Positions 37,982 through 51,235 of a stretch of 64,000 nt of DNA are shown here, in pieces. Origin of the DNA: Variovorax boronicumulans NBRC 103145 (GTDB lineage Bacteria > Pseudomonadota > Gammaproteobacteria > Burkholderiales > Burkholderiaceae_C); assembly GCF_001591345.1 (NCBI RefSeq), contig NZ_BCUS01000001.1, positions 1 to 64,000 on the forward strand, in the 5' to 3' direction. Numbering within the stretch: the stretch's first letter is position 1; the number at the start of each line of letters is the position of its first letter. A program made the position numbers and the translations under genes. The notes under the pieces were generated by a model. That model was not told where the DNA came from and made no database searches. It was given only the letters and a program-made list of their open reading frames with translations.

Positions 37982-39027
37982 CCTCCACGCCTGTCCTCGA
38001 CGACCTGCCCTTTCCCGAGCGCTTCGAGAGCGAAGCCACGCTTGAAGACTACCTGGCCACGCCCTCGCGCGACCTCGTGCGCGACATGGCCCGCCTCGAC
38101 GGCGACCTGATGATCCTCGGCGTGGGCGGCAAGATGGGCCCCACGCTGGCCCGCCTCGCGAAGAACGCCATGCCCGGTCGCCGCGTGATCGCCGTCGCCC
38201 GCTTCAGCGAGGCCGGCGTGCGCGAGGCGCTCGAAGCGCACGGCATCGAGACCATCGCCTGCGACCTGCTCGACCGCGCCGCCATCGCCGCGCTGCCGCC
38301 GTGCGCCAACGTGGTCTTCATGGCCGGGCGCAAGTTCGGCGCCGACGCCGACAACCCGCTGACCTGGGCCATGAACGCGCACGTGCCGGCGCTGGTGGCC
38401 GAGCACTTCCACGCCTCGCGCATCGTCGCCTTCTCGACCGCCTGCGTGTATCCCTTCGTGCCCGTGACCAGCCAGGGCGCGAGCGAGAGCGACGCACCCA
38501 ACCCGCCCGGCGAGTACGCCAACTCGTGCGTAGGCCGCGAGCGCATGTTCGAGTACTTCTCGCAGCGCCACGGCACGCCGGGGCGCCTGTTCCGCCTGAG
38601 CTACGCCATCGACCTGCGCTACGGCGTGCTGGCCGACGTGGCGCTCAAGGTGTGGCGCGGCGACCCGGTCGACGTGACCATGGGCCACGTCAACGTGATC
38701 TGGCAGGGCGACGCGAACGCGCAGGCGCTGCGCTGCCTCGCGGCGGCCACCGTGCCGACCTCGCCGCTCAACGTGAGCGGGCCCGAGACCACGTCGATCC
38801 GCTGGCTCGCCGAAGAGTTCGCGCGCCAGTTCGGCAAGCCCGTGACGATCAGCGGGCAAGAGGCGCCCACTGCCTGGCTGATGAACACCGGCGAAGCCGA
38901 GCGCCTGTTCGGCTACCCGCGCGTGCCGCTGGCACAGCAGATCCGCTGGGTGGCCGACTGGATCTCGCGCGAGCAGCGCCAGTACGGCAAGCCAACGAAA
39001 TTCGAATCGCGCGACGGCAAGTACTGA
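37978..39027 (+). CDS. NAD-dependent epimerase/dehydratase-like protein with altered active site
   Basis: A 349-residue protein of the extended short-chain dehydrogenase fold. The Rossmann start is LMILGVGGKMGPTLA and the serine region is FSTACVYPF. The usual Y-x-x-x-K catalytic pair reads Y180-ANS-C184, so the lysine is replaced by cysteine. That makes a normal epimerase or dehydratase reaction doubtful. It lies inside a transporter operon with a GNAT and a DapA-like aldolase, coupled to the permease. It may act on the imported compound by another mechanism or only bind NAD(P). I cannot name a substrate. Confidence 0.75.
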   Translation: MTSTPVLDDLPFPERFESEATLEDYLATPSRDLVRDMARLDGDLMILGVGGKMGPTLARLAKNAMPGRRVIAVARFSEAGVREALEAHGIETIACDLLDRAAIAALPPCANVVFMAGRKFGADADNPLTWAMNAHVPALVAEHFHASRIVAFSTACVYPFVPVTSQGASESDAPNPPGEYANSCVGRERMFEYFSQRHGTPGRLFRLSYAIDLRYGVLADVALKVWRGDPVDVTMGHVNVIWQGDANAQALRCLAAATVPTSPLNVSGPETTSIRWLAEEFARQFGKPVTISGQEAPTAWLMNTGEAERLFGYPRVPLAQQIRWVADWISREQRQYGKPTKFESRDGKY

Positions 39028-39031
39028 GCCC

Positions 39032-39868
39032 ATGACCATGCCCGCCGTCGAAGCCTTGTCGTCGATCACGCCCGGCATTGCCCCGATGCTGGACGCGCTG
39101 GTCGCCGCGAGCGGCTGGAACCAGACCGCGCACGACTGGCGGCTGTTCGAGCGGCTCGGCACGGTGCATGGCGTGCGCGACGGCGAGGGCCAGCTCGTCG
39201 CCAGCGGCGCCGTGCTGCCGATGGACGGCGTGGCCTGGATCAGCATGATCCTCGTGATGCCCGCCGCGCGCGGACAAGGCCTGGGCCGCGCGGTGTTCGC
39301 GCGGTGCCTAGAGCAGGTGAAGGCCGCCGGCCTCGTCGCCATGCTCGACGCCACGCCCCAGGGCGAGCCGCTCTATGCGAGCTTCGGCTTCACGCAGCTG
39401 TGGCGGCTCACGCGCTGGCAGCGCGAGGCCGCGCCCGCCACCGCATCGCTCAGCGCCGACAAACCCGCCCTCGACAACCTCGCCGCACTCGACGCGCAGG
39501 CGCTGGGCTTCGCGCGCCCCGCGGTGCTCGCCGACCTGCTCGGGCGCGAGGACAGCCGCTGCGTGCGCAACGGCCTGGGCTTCGGCCTCGTGCGCGCAGG
39601 CCGCACCGCACACCACATCGGACCGCTGCTGTCGTCCGACGAAGCTGTCGCCGCCGCGCTGCTGACGCAGGCCGCACGCGGCATCGACGGCCGCATCTAT
39701 GTCGACGTGCCCGACGACCGCAAGGCCATGACCGCCGCATTGCGCGCCGCCGGCTTTACTCCGCAGCGCAGCTTCGCGCGCATGGCGCTGGCCACGCGCG
39801 ACGGCGCGCAGCCGCCCACCGGACACCCCGCCTTCATCCACGCCATCGCCGGCCCCGAGTTCGCCTGA
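39032..39868 (+). CDS. GNAT-family N-acetyltransferase with C-terminal extension
   Basis: A 278-residue protein. Residues about 20-140 are the GNAT fold with the acetyl-CoA loop VMPAARGQGLGRAVF and YASFGF near the end of the domain. The remaining 140 residues form a second domain with GNAT-like elements (ALGFARPAVLADLL, VYVDVPDD-type strand), as in two-domain acyltransferases. It follows the epimerase-like gene by four bases. It could acetylate an amino group of the imported compound. The substrate is unknown. Confidence 0.82.
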   Translation: MTMPAVEALSSITPGIAPMLDALVAASGWNQTAHDWRLFERLGTVHGVRDGEGQLVASGAVLPMDGVAWISMILVMPAARGQGLGRAVFARCLEQVKAAGLVAMLDATPQGEPLYASFGFTQLWRLTRWQREAAPATASLSADKPALDNLAALDAQALGFARPAVLADLLGREDSRCVRNGLGFGLVRAGRTAHHIGPLLSSDEAVAAALLTQAARGIDGRIYVDVPDDRKAMTAALRAAGFTPQRSFARMALATRDGAQPPTGHPAFIHAIAGPEFA

Positions 39869-39880
39869 GGACCTTCGCCC

Positions 39881-40944
39881 ATGCCATTGAACCGCTCCGA
39901 CCTTCCCGCCGACGTGCTTGCGCTGCTGTCGCAAGGCACCGTCATCCCGGCGCACCCGCTCGCACTCGACGCGCATCGCCAGCTCGACCGCCAGCGCCAG
40001 CGCGCGCTCACGCGCTACTACGTCGATGCCGGCGTGGGCGGCCTCGCGGTGGGCGTGCACACCACGCAGTTCGCGATCCGCGAGCGCGGCCTGTACGCCA
40101 CCGTGCTCGAGGCCGCGATGCAGGACCGCCTGGCCTGGAACGACCGCCCGATGGCGATGATCGCGGGCCTGTGCGGCCCGACCGCGCAGGCGCAGGCCGA
40201 GGCGCGCACCGCCGTCTCTTTGGGGTACCACGCGGGGCTGCTGAGCCTGGCGGCGCTGGCCGGTTCGTCGGAAGACGCGCTCATCGCCCACTGCGAGGCG
40301 GTGGCGCAGGAGATTCCGCTGATCGGCTTCTACCTGCAGACCGTGGTCGGCGGCCCGATCCTGTCGAGCGACTTCTGGCGCCGCTTCGCGCTCATTCCGA
40401 ACGCGCTGGCGATCAAGGTCGCGCCCTTCAACCGCTACCGCAGCATCGACGTGGTGCGCGGGCTGGTCGATGCATGCGCCGAGGAGCGCGTGTTCCTCTA
40501 CACCGGTAACGACGACCACATCGTGCTCGACCTCGCGCTGCCCTTTGCCGCGATGCGCGACGGCGCGCCCGTGCAGGTGCGCTTTCGTGGCGGCCTGCTG
40601 GGCCACTGGTCGGTGTGGACGTCGAGTGCGGTGCACCAGCTGCAGCAGATCAAGGCCGAGCTGGCCGCCAGCGGCGGCGCGCTGAGCCCCACCCTGCTCG
40701 CACTCGATTCGCGCGTGACCGACTGCAACGCCGCCTTCTTCGACGTGGCGAACAACTTCCACGGCTGCATCGCGGGCTGCCACGAGGTGCTGCGGCGCCA
40801 AGGTCTGCTCGAAGGCATCTGGTGCCTCGACCCCGAAGAAGGCCTGGGCCACGGGCAGTCGGCGGAGATCGACCGCGTCTACCGCCAGCACGGCGACCTG
40901 TCCGACGACGCCTTCGTGCGCGACAACCTCGCACGGTGGCTGGC

Positions 40945-40948
<4 letters not shown>
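39881..40948 (+). CDS. Dihydrodipicolinate synthase-family aldolase/lyase
   Basis: A 355-residue TIM-barrel protein of the DapA/NAL superfamily, longer than true DapA (about 290). The Schiff-base lysine is probably K179 in [15 protein letters not shown]. The first strand [16 protein letters not shown] replaces the DapA GTTGE loop, so it is not a lysine-biosynthesis enzyme. Members with such changes cleave or form 2-keto acids with varied partners. It lies 12 bases after the GNAT gene and overlaps the ATPase gene by four bases. It is the best hint that the imported compound is cut by a retro-aldol step. Confidence 0.8.
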
Positions 40949-41736
<788 letters not shown>

Positions 41737-41761
41737 GCCTCGCGCAGCAGGTCGGTTCAGC

Positions 41762-42784
41762 TCAGCTCGGTTGCAGCTGCTGGATTTCCTTGGCGCGCGC
41801 CACTTCGACTTCGCGCGGCAAGGTCACCGCGTTCTTCACCGCCAGGATCTCCGCCATCACGCTCACCGCGATTTCGGGCGGCGTCTTGCTGCCGATGAAG
41901 ATGCCGATGGGCCCGCGCAGGCGCGCGAGCGACTCGGCCGTCTGGTCGAAGTGCTCGATCATGCGGTCGCGCCGCGCGTCGGCGTTGCGGCGCGAGCCGA
42001 TGGCGCCCACGTAGAAGGCCTCGCTCTGCAGCGCTTCGAGCAGCGCGAGGTCGTCTAGCTTGGGGTCGTGCGTGAGCGCGACCACGCAGCTGCGGCGGTC
42101 GGGCTTAAAGGCCAGCACGGCGTCGTCGGGCATCTCGGTGGTGATCGTCACGCCGGACAGCGTCCACGCGGTGCGGTACTCGGCGCGCGGGTCGCACAGC
42201 GTCACGGCGAAACCGCTGAACTTGGCCATGGTCGCCAGGTACTCGGCGAGCTGGCCGGCGCCGATGAGCAGCATGCGGTACTCGGGGCCGAAGGTGTTGG
42301 TGAGCTCGGTGTCGTTCACCGTGAGCTCGTCGGGCGCGGTCGCCTCGGCCAGCCGCACCGCGCCGGTGGCCAGCGTCACCGTGCGGCGCATGAGCTTGCC
42401 GCGTTCGAGTTCGGCGACCAGCGTGTCGAGCGCATCGGCGTCGGGCGCGTATTCGAGCAGCAGCTCGAGCGTGCCGCCGCAGGGCAAGCCGAAGCGGTGC
42501 GCCTCGTCGGCCGTGATGCCGTACTTGACGAGCGCGGGCGGCGCACCCAGCGGCACGTCTTCGCCCTTGCCGTGGGCATGGCTGTAGCGCGCGATGAGGT
42601 CGTCCTCGATGCAGCCGCCCGAGACCGAGCCGACCACGGCGCCGTCCTCGGCCAGCGCCATGATCGAGCCCACGGGCCGCGGCGACGAGCCCCAGGTGCG
42701 CACCACGGTGGTCAGCAGCGCGCGCTTGCCGGCACGCCGCCAGTCGCGCAGCGTGCGCAGCACCATGACGTCGAGGTTTTCCAT
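41762..42784 (-). CDS. xdhC: XdhC/CoxF-family molybdenum hydroxylase maturation protein
   Basis: A 340-residue protein with an N-terminal XdhC/CoxI domain (TTVVRTWGSSPRPVGSIMA, VSGGCIEDDL with a conserved Cys, GLPCGGTLELL with another) and a C-terminal Rossmann domain (MLLIGAGQLAEYLA). XdhC proteins bind molybdenum cofactor, protect it during sulfuration and hand it to the hydroxylase. It is the last gene of the cox-like operon and lies 16 bases after coxG. Confidence 0.9.
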   Translation of the reverse strand: MENLDVMVLRTLRDWRRAGKRALLTTVVRTWGSSPRPVGSIMALAEDGAVVGSVSGGCIEDDLIARYSHAHGKGEDVPLGAPPALVKYGITADEAHRFGLPCGGTLELLLEYAPDADALDTLVAELERGKLMRRTVTLATGAVRLAEATAPDELTVNDTELTNTFGPEYRMLLIGAGQLAEYLATMAKFSGFAVTLCDPRAEYRTAWTLSGVTITTEMPDDAVLAFKPDRRSCVVALTHDPKLDDLALLEALQSEAFYVGAIGSRRNADARRDRMIEHFDQTAESLARLRGPIGIFIGSKTPPEIAVSVMAEILAVKNAVTLPREVEVARAKEIQQLQPS

Positions 42785-42800
42785 GGCAGGACCCTGTGCG

Positions 42801-43454
42801 TCAGGCGGCGTCGCCCGGAGTGGAGGCGTCTTCGCCGTCCTTCTTGCCGAAGCCCATCTTCTTCATGAGACCCGACATCACGCCGGCCTTCTCGGCGGGC
42901 GCCTCGGCCGCCGCTTCCGCGGGCGGTGCGGGCGGCGGGCCGTAGCGGCTTTGCATCTCGGCCTCGAAGCGCTTGAAGAAATCGTCGGCGGTGGACTTGG
43001 CCGCGCCGTCGATCAGGCGCTGGCCGAGCTGGGCGATCTTGCCGCCGACCTGGGCCTGCACGGTGTAGTCGAGTTCGCAGCCGGCGGGTGCCGCAGCCAC
43101 GGGGGCGGCTTCGGCAGCAGGTGCGCCCTCTGCGATGGGTGCGCTGTCGGCCACGGCCACCGGCTTGAGCGACACGCTCGACGAGCCCTTGGCAAACCCC
43201 GCCACGCCGCCCTGCCCCTCGAAAGTGAGCTTGTAGCCGTCGGGCGCGACGATGTCCGACAGCATCACCTTGCCGCTGAACTTGGCCGACACCGGGCCGA
43301 TCTTCACGGCCAGCGCCACGCTGTAGGTGTTGTCGCCCGTGAGCTCGAACTTGTCGCAGCCGGGGATGCACTTCTTGAGCGTCTCGGGGTCGTTGAGCGC
43401 GTCCCAGGCCTGTTGTTGGGTGACGCCGAGGCGGCGGTTTCCGAGCATTTCCAT
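42801..43454 (-). CDS. coxG: CoxG-like SRPBCC-domain protein
   Basis: A 217-residue protein. Residues 1 to about 150 form the CoxG (START/SRPBCC) fold, with WDALNDPETLKKCIPGCDKF and IGPVSAKFSGKV. A Pro/Ala-rich linker leads to a C-terminal amphipathic segment GLMKKMGFGKKDG that could touch the membrane. In Oligotropha CoxG recruits CO dehydrogenase to the membrane; recent work links it to quinone delivery. It is preceded by GGAAACCC-type sequence and lies 34 bases after coxE. Confidence 0.9.
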   Translation of the reverse strand: MEMLGNRRLGVTQQQAWDALNDPETLKKCIPGCDKFELTGDNTYSVALAVKIGPVSAKFSGKVMLSDIVAPDGYKLTFEGQGGVAGFAKGSSSVSLKPVAVADSAPIAEGAPAAEAAPVAAAPAGCELDYTVQAQVGGKIAQLGQRLIDGAAKSTADDFFKRFEAEMQSRYGPPPAPPAEAAAEAPAEKAGVMSGLMKKMGFGKKDGEDASTPGDAA

Positions 43455-43488
43455 GGTGGGTTTCCTTTGTTCCTTCCTGAGTCCGGTC

Positions 43489-44703
43489 CTAGCGACTGGC
43501 GCGCATCAGCGCGGCCAGGCTGGCGGCCAGCTGTTCGAGTGCATTCAGATTGTGGACCGCCAGCATCGCGTCCGCATGGCGGTGCAGCACGGCGGCCCCA
43601 CGCGCCAGAGGGGCGTAGCCCTCGAAGCGCAGCAGCGGGTTGAGCCACAGCAGCCGGCGCGAATGGCGCTTCAGCCACTGCAGTTCGGTCTCGAGCTGCG
43701 CGGGCTCGCCCGTGTCGAGGCCGTCGCTGATCACCAGCACCAGCGTACGGCGGCCGATGAGCCGGCGTGCATGCGACTGGCGCAGCTCGGCCAGCGAACC
43801 GCCCAGCCGCGTGCCGCCCGCGAAGTCGTCGATGGCCAGGCTGGCGGCCCCCAGCATGGCGTCGGTGTCGGCCAGCCGGAAAGCCGGCGTGAGGTCGGTC
43901 AGCCGCGTGCCGAAGGCGAACACGTCGCGCCGGCCGGCGCGCCGCGTGGCGGCATGCAGAAAGGCCAGCAGCAGGCGCGCGTAGCGCTCCATCGACCCCG
44001 ACACATCGACCAGCACCAGCAGCGGCAAGGGCTGCTCGCGCCGCGCCAACCGAGGCAGGCGCAGGATCTCGCCGCCGGTGCGTGCCGCTTCGTGCAGCAC
44101 GCCGGGCCAGTGCATGCGGGCGTGCGCGCTGCCTGCGTCGCCGGCCGGGCGCAGGCGGCGCGTGGGCAGTTCGGGCACCGGCAAGCGGATGTCGCGCGCC
44201 AGCCGCTCGACCAGCCGGTACTCGGCCGCGCCCAGCGCGTTGAAGTCGGCATGCTGCAGCCGCTGGCGGTCGCTGGCAGTCATGGCGGCGTCGAACTTGA
44301 TCTCTTCGTCGGGCTTGGTCGGTGCTGCGGGCTTCACGGCGTCGCGCGGCGGGCTCAGCGCCTCGCGCACGCGCGGGCGGCGCTTGGAAGGTTCGGCCTT
44401 GCCTTCGGCGCTGGGCAGCATCTGGGCGAGCAGCTTGTTGGCCAGCTCGGGGTCGCGGAACCACGCGTCGAAGAGTTCACGGAACACCAGCCGGTCCTGC
44501 TCGCGGCTGACCATCACGGCTTCCATCGCGGCGCTCAGGTCGAGCTTGTCTTCGACACCGACCAGCGTGACCGCCTCGGTCGCGAGTGCGATGCGCATGG
44601 CGTCGGTGCGCACGCCGGCGCGGCGCAGTGCGCGGCCGAAGGCGGCGATGTTGCCCGCCAGCTTGCCGCTGCGCACGTCGCCGAGTTGCTGGATGCCGGC
44701 CAT
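43489..44703 (-). CDS. coxE: CoxE-like VWA-domain protein
   Basis: A 404-residue protein with a C-terminal von Willebrand factor A domain. The MIDAS motif is complete: DVSGSM, then the threonine region DFAGGTRLGGSL, then ISDGLDTGEP. In Oligotropha CoxE works with the AAA+ protein CoxD to insert sulfur and copper into the Mo centre. Here it follows coxD by 19 bases. The N-terminal half is a helical region typical of the MoxR-partner family. Confidence 0.92.
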   Translation of the reverse strand: MAGIQQLGDVRSGKLAGNIAAFGRALRRAGVRTDAMRIALATEAVTLVGVEDKLDLSAAMEAVMVSREQDRLVFRELFDAWFRDPELANKLLAQMLPSAEGKAEPSKRRPRVREALSPPRDAVKPAAPTKPDEEIKFDAAMTASDRQRLQHADFNALGAAEYRLVERLARDIRLPVPELPTRRLRPAGDAGSAHARMHWPGVLHEAARTGGEILRLPRLARREQPLPLLVLVDVSGSMERYARLLLAFLHAATRRAGRRDVFAFGTRLTDLTPAFRLADTDAMLGAASLAIDDFAGGTRLGGSLAELRQSHARRLIGRRTLVLVISDGLDTGEPAQLETELQWLKRHSRRLLWLNPLLRFEGYAPLARGAAVLHRHADAMLAVHNLNALEQLAASLAALMRASR

Positions 44704-44722
44704 GTAGGTGCCTCGGCCGCGC

Positions 44723-45625
<903 letters not shown>

Positions 45626-45689
45626 GGGCAAGCGTAGCGGAAGACGCGAGGGTGTCGCGCCTTCCGGTGGGCGGCGGCGCTGGGCTGCT

Positions 45690-46481
45690 TCAGCCGAGTG
45701 CTTTGGTGACGGCGCGCTGCGTCAGCACGCTGATCAGGTTCGCGCGGTAGGCGGCCGAGGCATGCAGGTCGCTGTTCAGGTCGCTCGCGTCGATCTTCAC
45801 GGCCGCGGCGGACGCGGCGGTGAAGCTCTTGTTGAGCGCATCTTCGAGCCCGGCATGGCGGAACACGCCGTTGCCCGCGCCGGTGACGGCCACGCGCACG
45901 CCGCTGTCGTACTGCGCCAGGAAGATGCCGACCAGCGGGAAGTTGGAGGCCTTCTGGCGCAGCTTCTCGTACACCGCGCGCTTCGGAATCGGGAAGCGGA
46001 TGGCGACGATCAGTTCGTCTTCTTCAAGTGCCGTGGTGAACAGGCCCTGGAAGAAGTCGTCGGCCGCAATCTCGCGCTTCGAGGTGATGACGGTCGCGCC
46101 CGAGGCCAGCACCGCGCTCGGGTAGCACGCCGCCGGGTCGTTGTTGGCCACCGAGCCGCCAACGGTGCCCATCGCGCGCACCTGCCGGTCGCCGATGCGC
46201 GACGCGAGGTCGGCCAGCGCGGGGTACGCGGCCTTCACGTCGGCGTTGTTCGCCACGTCGAGATGACGCGACATGGCGCCGACGGTGATCGCGCCGCCGT
46301 CCTTCTTGATGCCGGTGAGTTCCTTGATGCCGCCGAGGTCGACGAGCTGCTCGGGCGCCGACAGCCGCAGCTTCATCGAGGCCAGCAGGGTCTGTCCGCC
46401 GGCCAGTGGCTTGCCGCCCGCGGCGATGAGCCGGGCCGCGTCCGCCACGCTGGCGGGCCGTTCGAGTGTGAAGGCATACAT
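45690..46481 (-). CDS. coxM: Mo-hydroxylase FAD-binding subunit (CoxM-like)
   Basis: A 263-residue medium subunit. The two FAD motifs are present: KPLAGGQTLLASMKLR and MGTVGGSVANNDPAACYP. A C-terminal CO dehydrogenase flavoprotein domain follows. It takes electrons from the iron-sulfur subunit and passes them to an acceptor. It is the third gene of the operon, after coxS and coxL, 34 bases downstream of coxL. Confidence 0.93.
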   Translation of the reverse strand: MYAFTLERPASVADAARLIAAGGKPLAGGQTLLASMKLRLSAPEQLVDLGGIKELTGIKKDGGAITVGAMSRHLDVANNADVKAAYPALADLASRIGDRQVRAMGTVGGSVANNDPAACYPSAVLASGATVITSKREIAADDFFQGLFTTALEEDELIVAIRFPIPKRAVYEKLRQKASNFPLVGIFLAQYDSGVRVAVTGAGNGVFRHAGLEDALNKSFTAASAAAVKIDASDLNSDLHASAAYRANLISVLTQRAVTKALG

Positions 46482-46515
46482 GGGGTGATTCCTTCTCTGT
46501 TATTTCTTGTGTCGT

Positions 46516-48900
<2,385 letters not shown>

Positions 48901-48910
48901 GTCGCTCTCC

Positions 48911-49417
48911 TCAGGCCGTGACCGTGGTTTGCTGGGTCGGCACCGGATTGCCCGATGCCATGGCCTCGCCGCCCATCTTCACGGCCTTGACGATGTTCTG
49001 GTAGCCCGTGCACCGGCACAGGTTGCCCTCGAGCAGCTCGCGGATTTCCGATTCGCTCGATTTGGGGTGGTGGGTGCACAGGTCGATGGCGCTCATGACC
49101 ATCCCCGGGGTGCAGAAACCGCACTGCAGGCCGTGGCATTCCTTGAAGGCCGCCTGCATGGGGTGCATGGTGCCGTCGGCGGCGGCCACGCCCTCGATGG
49201 TGGTGACATCGGCGCCGGCCGCCTGCGCGACCAGGATGTTGCACGACTTGACCGCGCGGCCGTTCAGGTGGACCGTGCAGGCGCCGCACTGGGCGGTGTC
49301 GCAGCCGACGTGGGTGCCGGTGAGGTGGAGGTGCTCGCGGATCGCGTGCACAAGGAAGGTGTTGGGTGGGGCGTCGACCGTGACCGGCCGGCCGTTGACC
49401 TTGAAAGCGACCTGCAT
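48911..49417 (-). CDS. coxS: Mo-hydroxylase [2Fe-2S] subunit (CoxS-like)
   Basis: A 168-residue small subunit. The N-terminal plant-ferredoxin cluster is [16 protein letters not shown], and the C-terminal helical cluster is CGFCTPGM plus CRCTGYQNI. It shuttles electrons from the Mo site to FAD. It is the first gene of the seven-gene cox-like operon, which runs S-L-M-D-E-G-xdhC, unlike the M-S-L order of Oligotropha. Confidence 0.95.
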   Translation of the reverse strand: MQVAFKVNGRPVTVDAPPNTFLVHAIREHLHLTGTHVGCDTAQCGACTVHLNGRAVKSCNILVAQAAGADVTTIEGVAAADGTMHPMQAAFKECHGLQCGFCTPGMVMSAIDLCTHHPKSSESEIRELLEGNLCRCTGYQNIVKAVKMGGEAMASGNPVPTQQTTVTA

Positions 49418-49500
49418 GTGGCTGTCTCCGTGAAAGGTGATGGCTGGTTCAGCGAGGCATCTTGGATGCCGCCCTTTCGCACTATCCTAGGCAAAAACCC

Positions 49501-49530
49501 TTGACACTTGCACAGAGCGCGGGAAATTCT
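49501..49530 (+). promoter_or_regulatory. Possible sigma-70 promoter of the AcoR-like gene
   Basis: A perfect -35 TTGACA (49501-49506) stands 17-18 bases before AAATTC/AATTCT, a weak -10. It points at the regulator gene in the gap between it and the cox-like operon. I saw no sigma-54 element for the cox side. Confidence 0.4.
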
Positions 49531-49601
49531 CAAAATGAAACAGCTTGCCAACCGGCCGGCCCGCAAAAGCAGCCCTCCCCGCGCGAAGAAGAACTTTCAC
49601 G

Positions 49602-50753
49602 ATGATGTCCGCTTCCGCCGTCCCCCCTCCTGCTGAGCGCTCGCTGGCCATTGCGCAGGCGCGCCGCGAGCTGATCGACGGCGACGGCCCCCGCCCGCGC
49701 GGCAGCGTGCGGGTCGACCCGGGCATCACGCGCTCCTGGCAGCGCTGCCTGGAGGCCGGCCGCCGGCCCCAGCAGCGCGTGAGCTTCGAGCCCGTGAGCC
49801 GCACCGCCAGCCGCGAGGTCACGGAATGCAACCGGGCCCTGGTCACGGCGGCGCGTCCGGTGATCGAACGGCTCTCGCGCGCCATCGCCGACACCCGCTA
49901 TTTCGCCATCCTGACCGACGCCCGCGGCATCGTGGTCGACGTGGGTACCTTGCCCGACGGCACCGACCCCGCCGCCCGCTATGCGCGCGACATCGGACGC
50001 ATCGGCGTCGACCTGTCCGAAAGCGCCATCGGCACCAGCGCGATCGGCACGGCGCTGGCCGAGCAGGAATCGGTGTGGCTGCACCGGGGTGAACACTTTT
50101 TTGACGACACCAGTGTGTACAGCTGCGCCGGCGCCCCGCTCTTCGGGCCCCGGGGCGACTGCATCGGCATGCTCGACCTCACGGGCGTGCAGGTGGTCGA
50201 GCGGCCCGAGTTGCGCCACCTGGCCACGCTGTCGGCGCGCAGCATCGAGAACTTGCTGGTGCAGCGCGAACCCTGCGAGCTGCTGCTGCGGCTGCTCTGG
50301 CCCGGCTGCCCGAGCAGCGAGACCACCGAGGGCCTGCTGTGCATCGACGCCGCCGGCCATGTCACCGGCGCCAACGCGGCCGCCCGACAGATGCTGCACC
50401 AGCCGCTGGCCTGCCATGCCGGCGGCCTGCATTTCAACGACCTGTTCGCGCTGCCGCTGCACATGATGTTCGACGCCGCCCGGCGCGGCGACGCCATGCT
50501 CGAGGTGCCGCTGTGGTCGGGCCTGCGGGTGCAGGTGCGGGCCCAGCGCGGCGGCAGCGAGCATGGCGGCGTGCCGGGCATGCCCGGCGACGCCACCGAC
50601 GGCCGCCCCCGCCTGCGCGACGTGGAAACCGCGCTGATCCGCAAGGCGGTGAGCGACGCGCGCGGCAATGTCGCCGAGGCGGCGCGCACGCTGGGCATCA
50701 GCCGCGCCACGGTCTACCGCAAACTCTGGCGCGGCCGGCCGGCGGGCGACTGA
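49602..50753 (+). CDS. AcoR-like GAF/Fis regulator without an AAA+ domain
   Basis: A 383-residue regulator. Residues about 20-215 resemble the N-terminal sensor of AcoR, including SWQRCLEAG and a GAF domain (LTDARGIVVDVG, GTSAIGTALAEQESV). The C-terminus (about 338-377) is a Fis-type helix-turn-helix with NVAEAARTLGISRATVYRKL. Between them there is a small PAS-like segment and no sigma-54 ATPase: no GESGTGKE or GAFTGA. It therefore cannot drive sigma-54 opening by itself. It is divergent from coxS with 184 bases between starts and most likely controls that operon. The second of two in-frame ATGs is one codon on. Confidence 0.85.
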   Translation: MMSASAVPPPAERSLAIAQARRELIDGDGPRPRGSVRVDPGITRSWQRCLEAGRRPQQRVSFEPVSRTASREVTECNRALVTAARPVIERLSRAIADTRYFAILTDARGIVVDVGTLPDGTDPAARYARDIGRIGVDLSESAIGTSAIGTALAEQESVWLHRGEHFFDDTSVYSCAGAPLFGPRGDCIGMLDLTGVQVVERPELRHLATLSARSIENLLVQREPCELLLRLLWPGCPSSETTEGLLCIDAAGHVTGANAAARQMLHQPLACHAGGLHFNDLFALPLHMMFDAARRGDAMLEVPLWSGLRVQVRAQRGGSEHGGVPGMPGDATDGRPRLRDVETALIRKAVSDARGNVAEAARTLGISRATVYRKLWRGRPAGD

Positions 50754-50766
50754 CCCGCCTTATTCA

Positions 50767-51144
50767 TCACGCGCCTGCGGGCACGCGGTCGAGAAAGCCC
50801 GTCACCGCGCGCAGCTTGCCCCCGTCGAGCTGGGCGAAGTCGGTGCCCTGGATCAGGTCGTCGGCGCCGCTCGGGCCCAGGGTCCACGAGAAGCGCAGGT
50901 TGTCGCCGTGCGCCTCGGCCTTGCCCAGCAGGTGGAAGCGAAAGCCCGGATAGCGCTGGTGCACCGCGCCGACCAGCGCGCTGATCTGCTCGCGGCCGCT
51001 GGCCTGCGCCATCGGGTCGACATAGCGGGCGTCGGCGGTCCAGCCGGCGTCGATGAGCGCGGCGCGGCGCGCGGCGTCGGTCTCGTTCCAGACGGCGATG
51101 TAGCCCGTGGCGATGGCATGGGCGTCGTGGGCGGCGGTGTTCAT
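50767..51144 (-). CDS. SnoaL/NTF2-like small protein
   Basis: A 125-residue protein of the NTF2-like cone fold (YIAVWNETDAARRAALIDAG, ADARYVDPMA, FRFHLLGKAE). Members bind small ligands and some are isomerases or polyketide cyclases; most have no known role. The Met before NTAAHDAH gives a compact domain; the longer open frame upstream lacks family sequence. It lies 91 bases after the M81-family gene and may be the last gene of that operon. Confidence 0.75.
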   Translation of the reverse strand: MNTAAHDAHAIATGYIAVWNETDAARRAALIDAGWTADARYVDPMAQASGREQISALVGAVHQRYPGFRFHLLGKAEAHGDNLRFSWTLGPSGADDLIQGTDFAQLDGGKLRAVTGFLDRVPAGA

Positions 51145-51235
51145 GGCGACTGTTCCTTTCGAGGGTTCGACCCGCAACAGCACGGGGTGAAGGAATGGTC
51201 GCGGGGCACGCGCCGCGCGTCGATGACGTGGCAGG

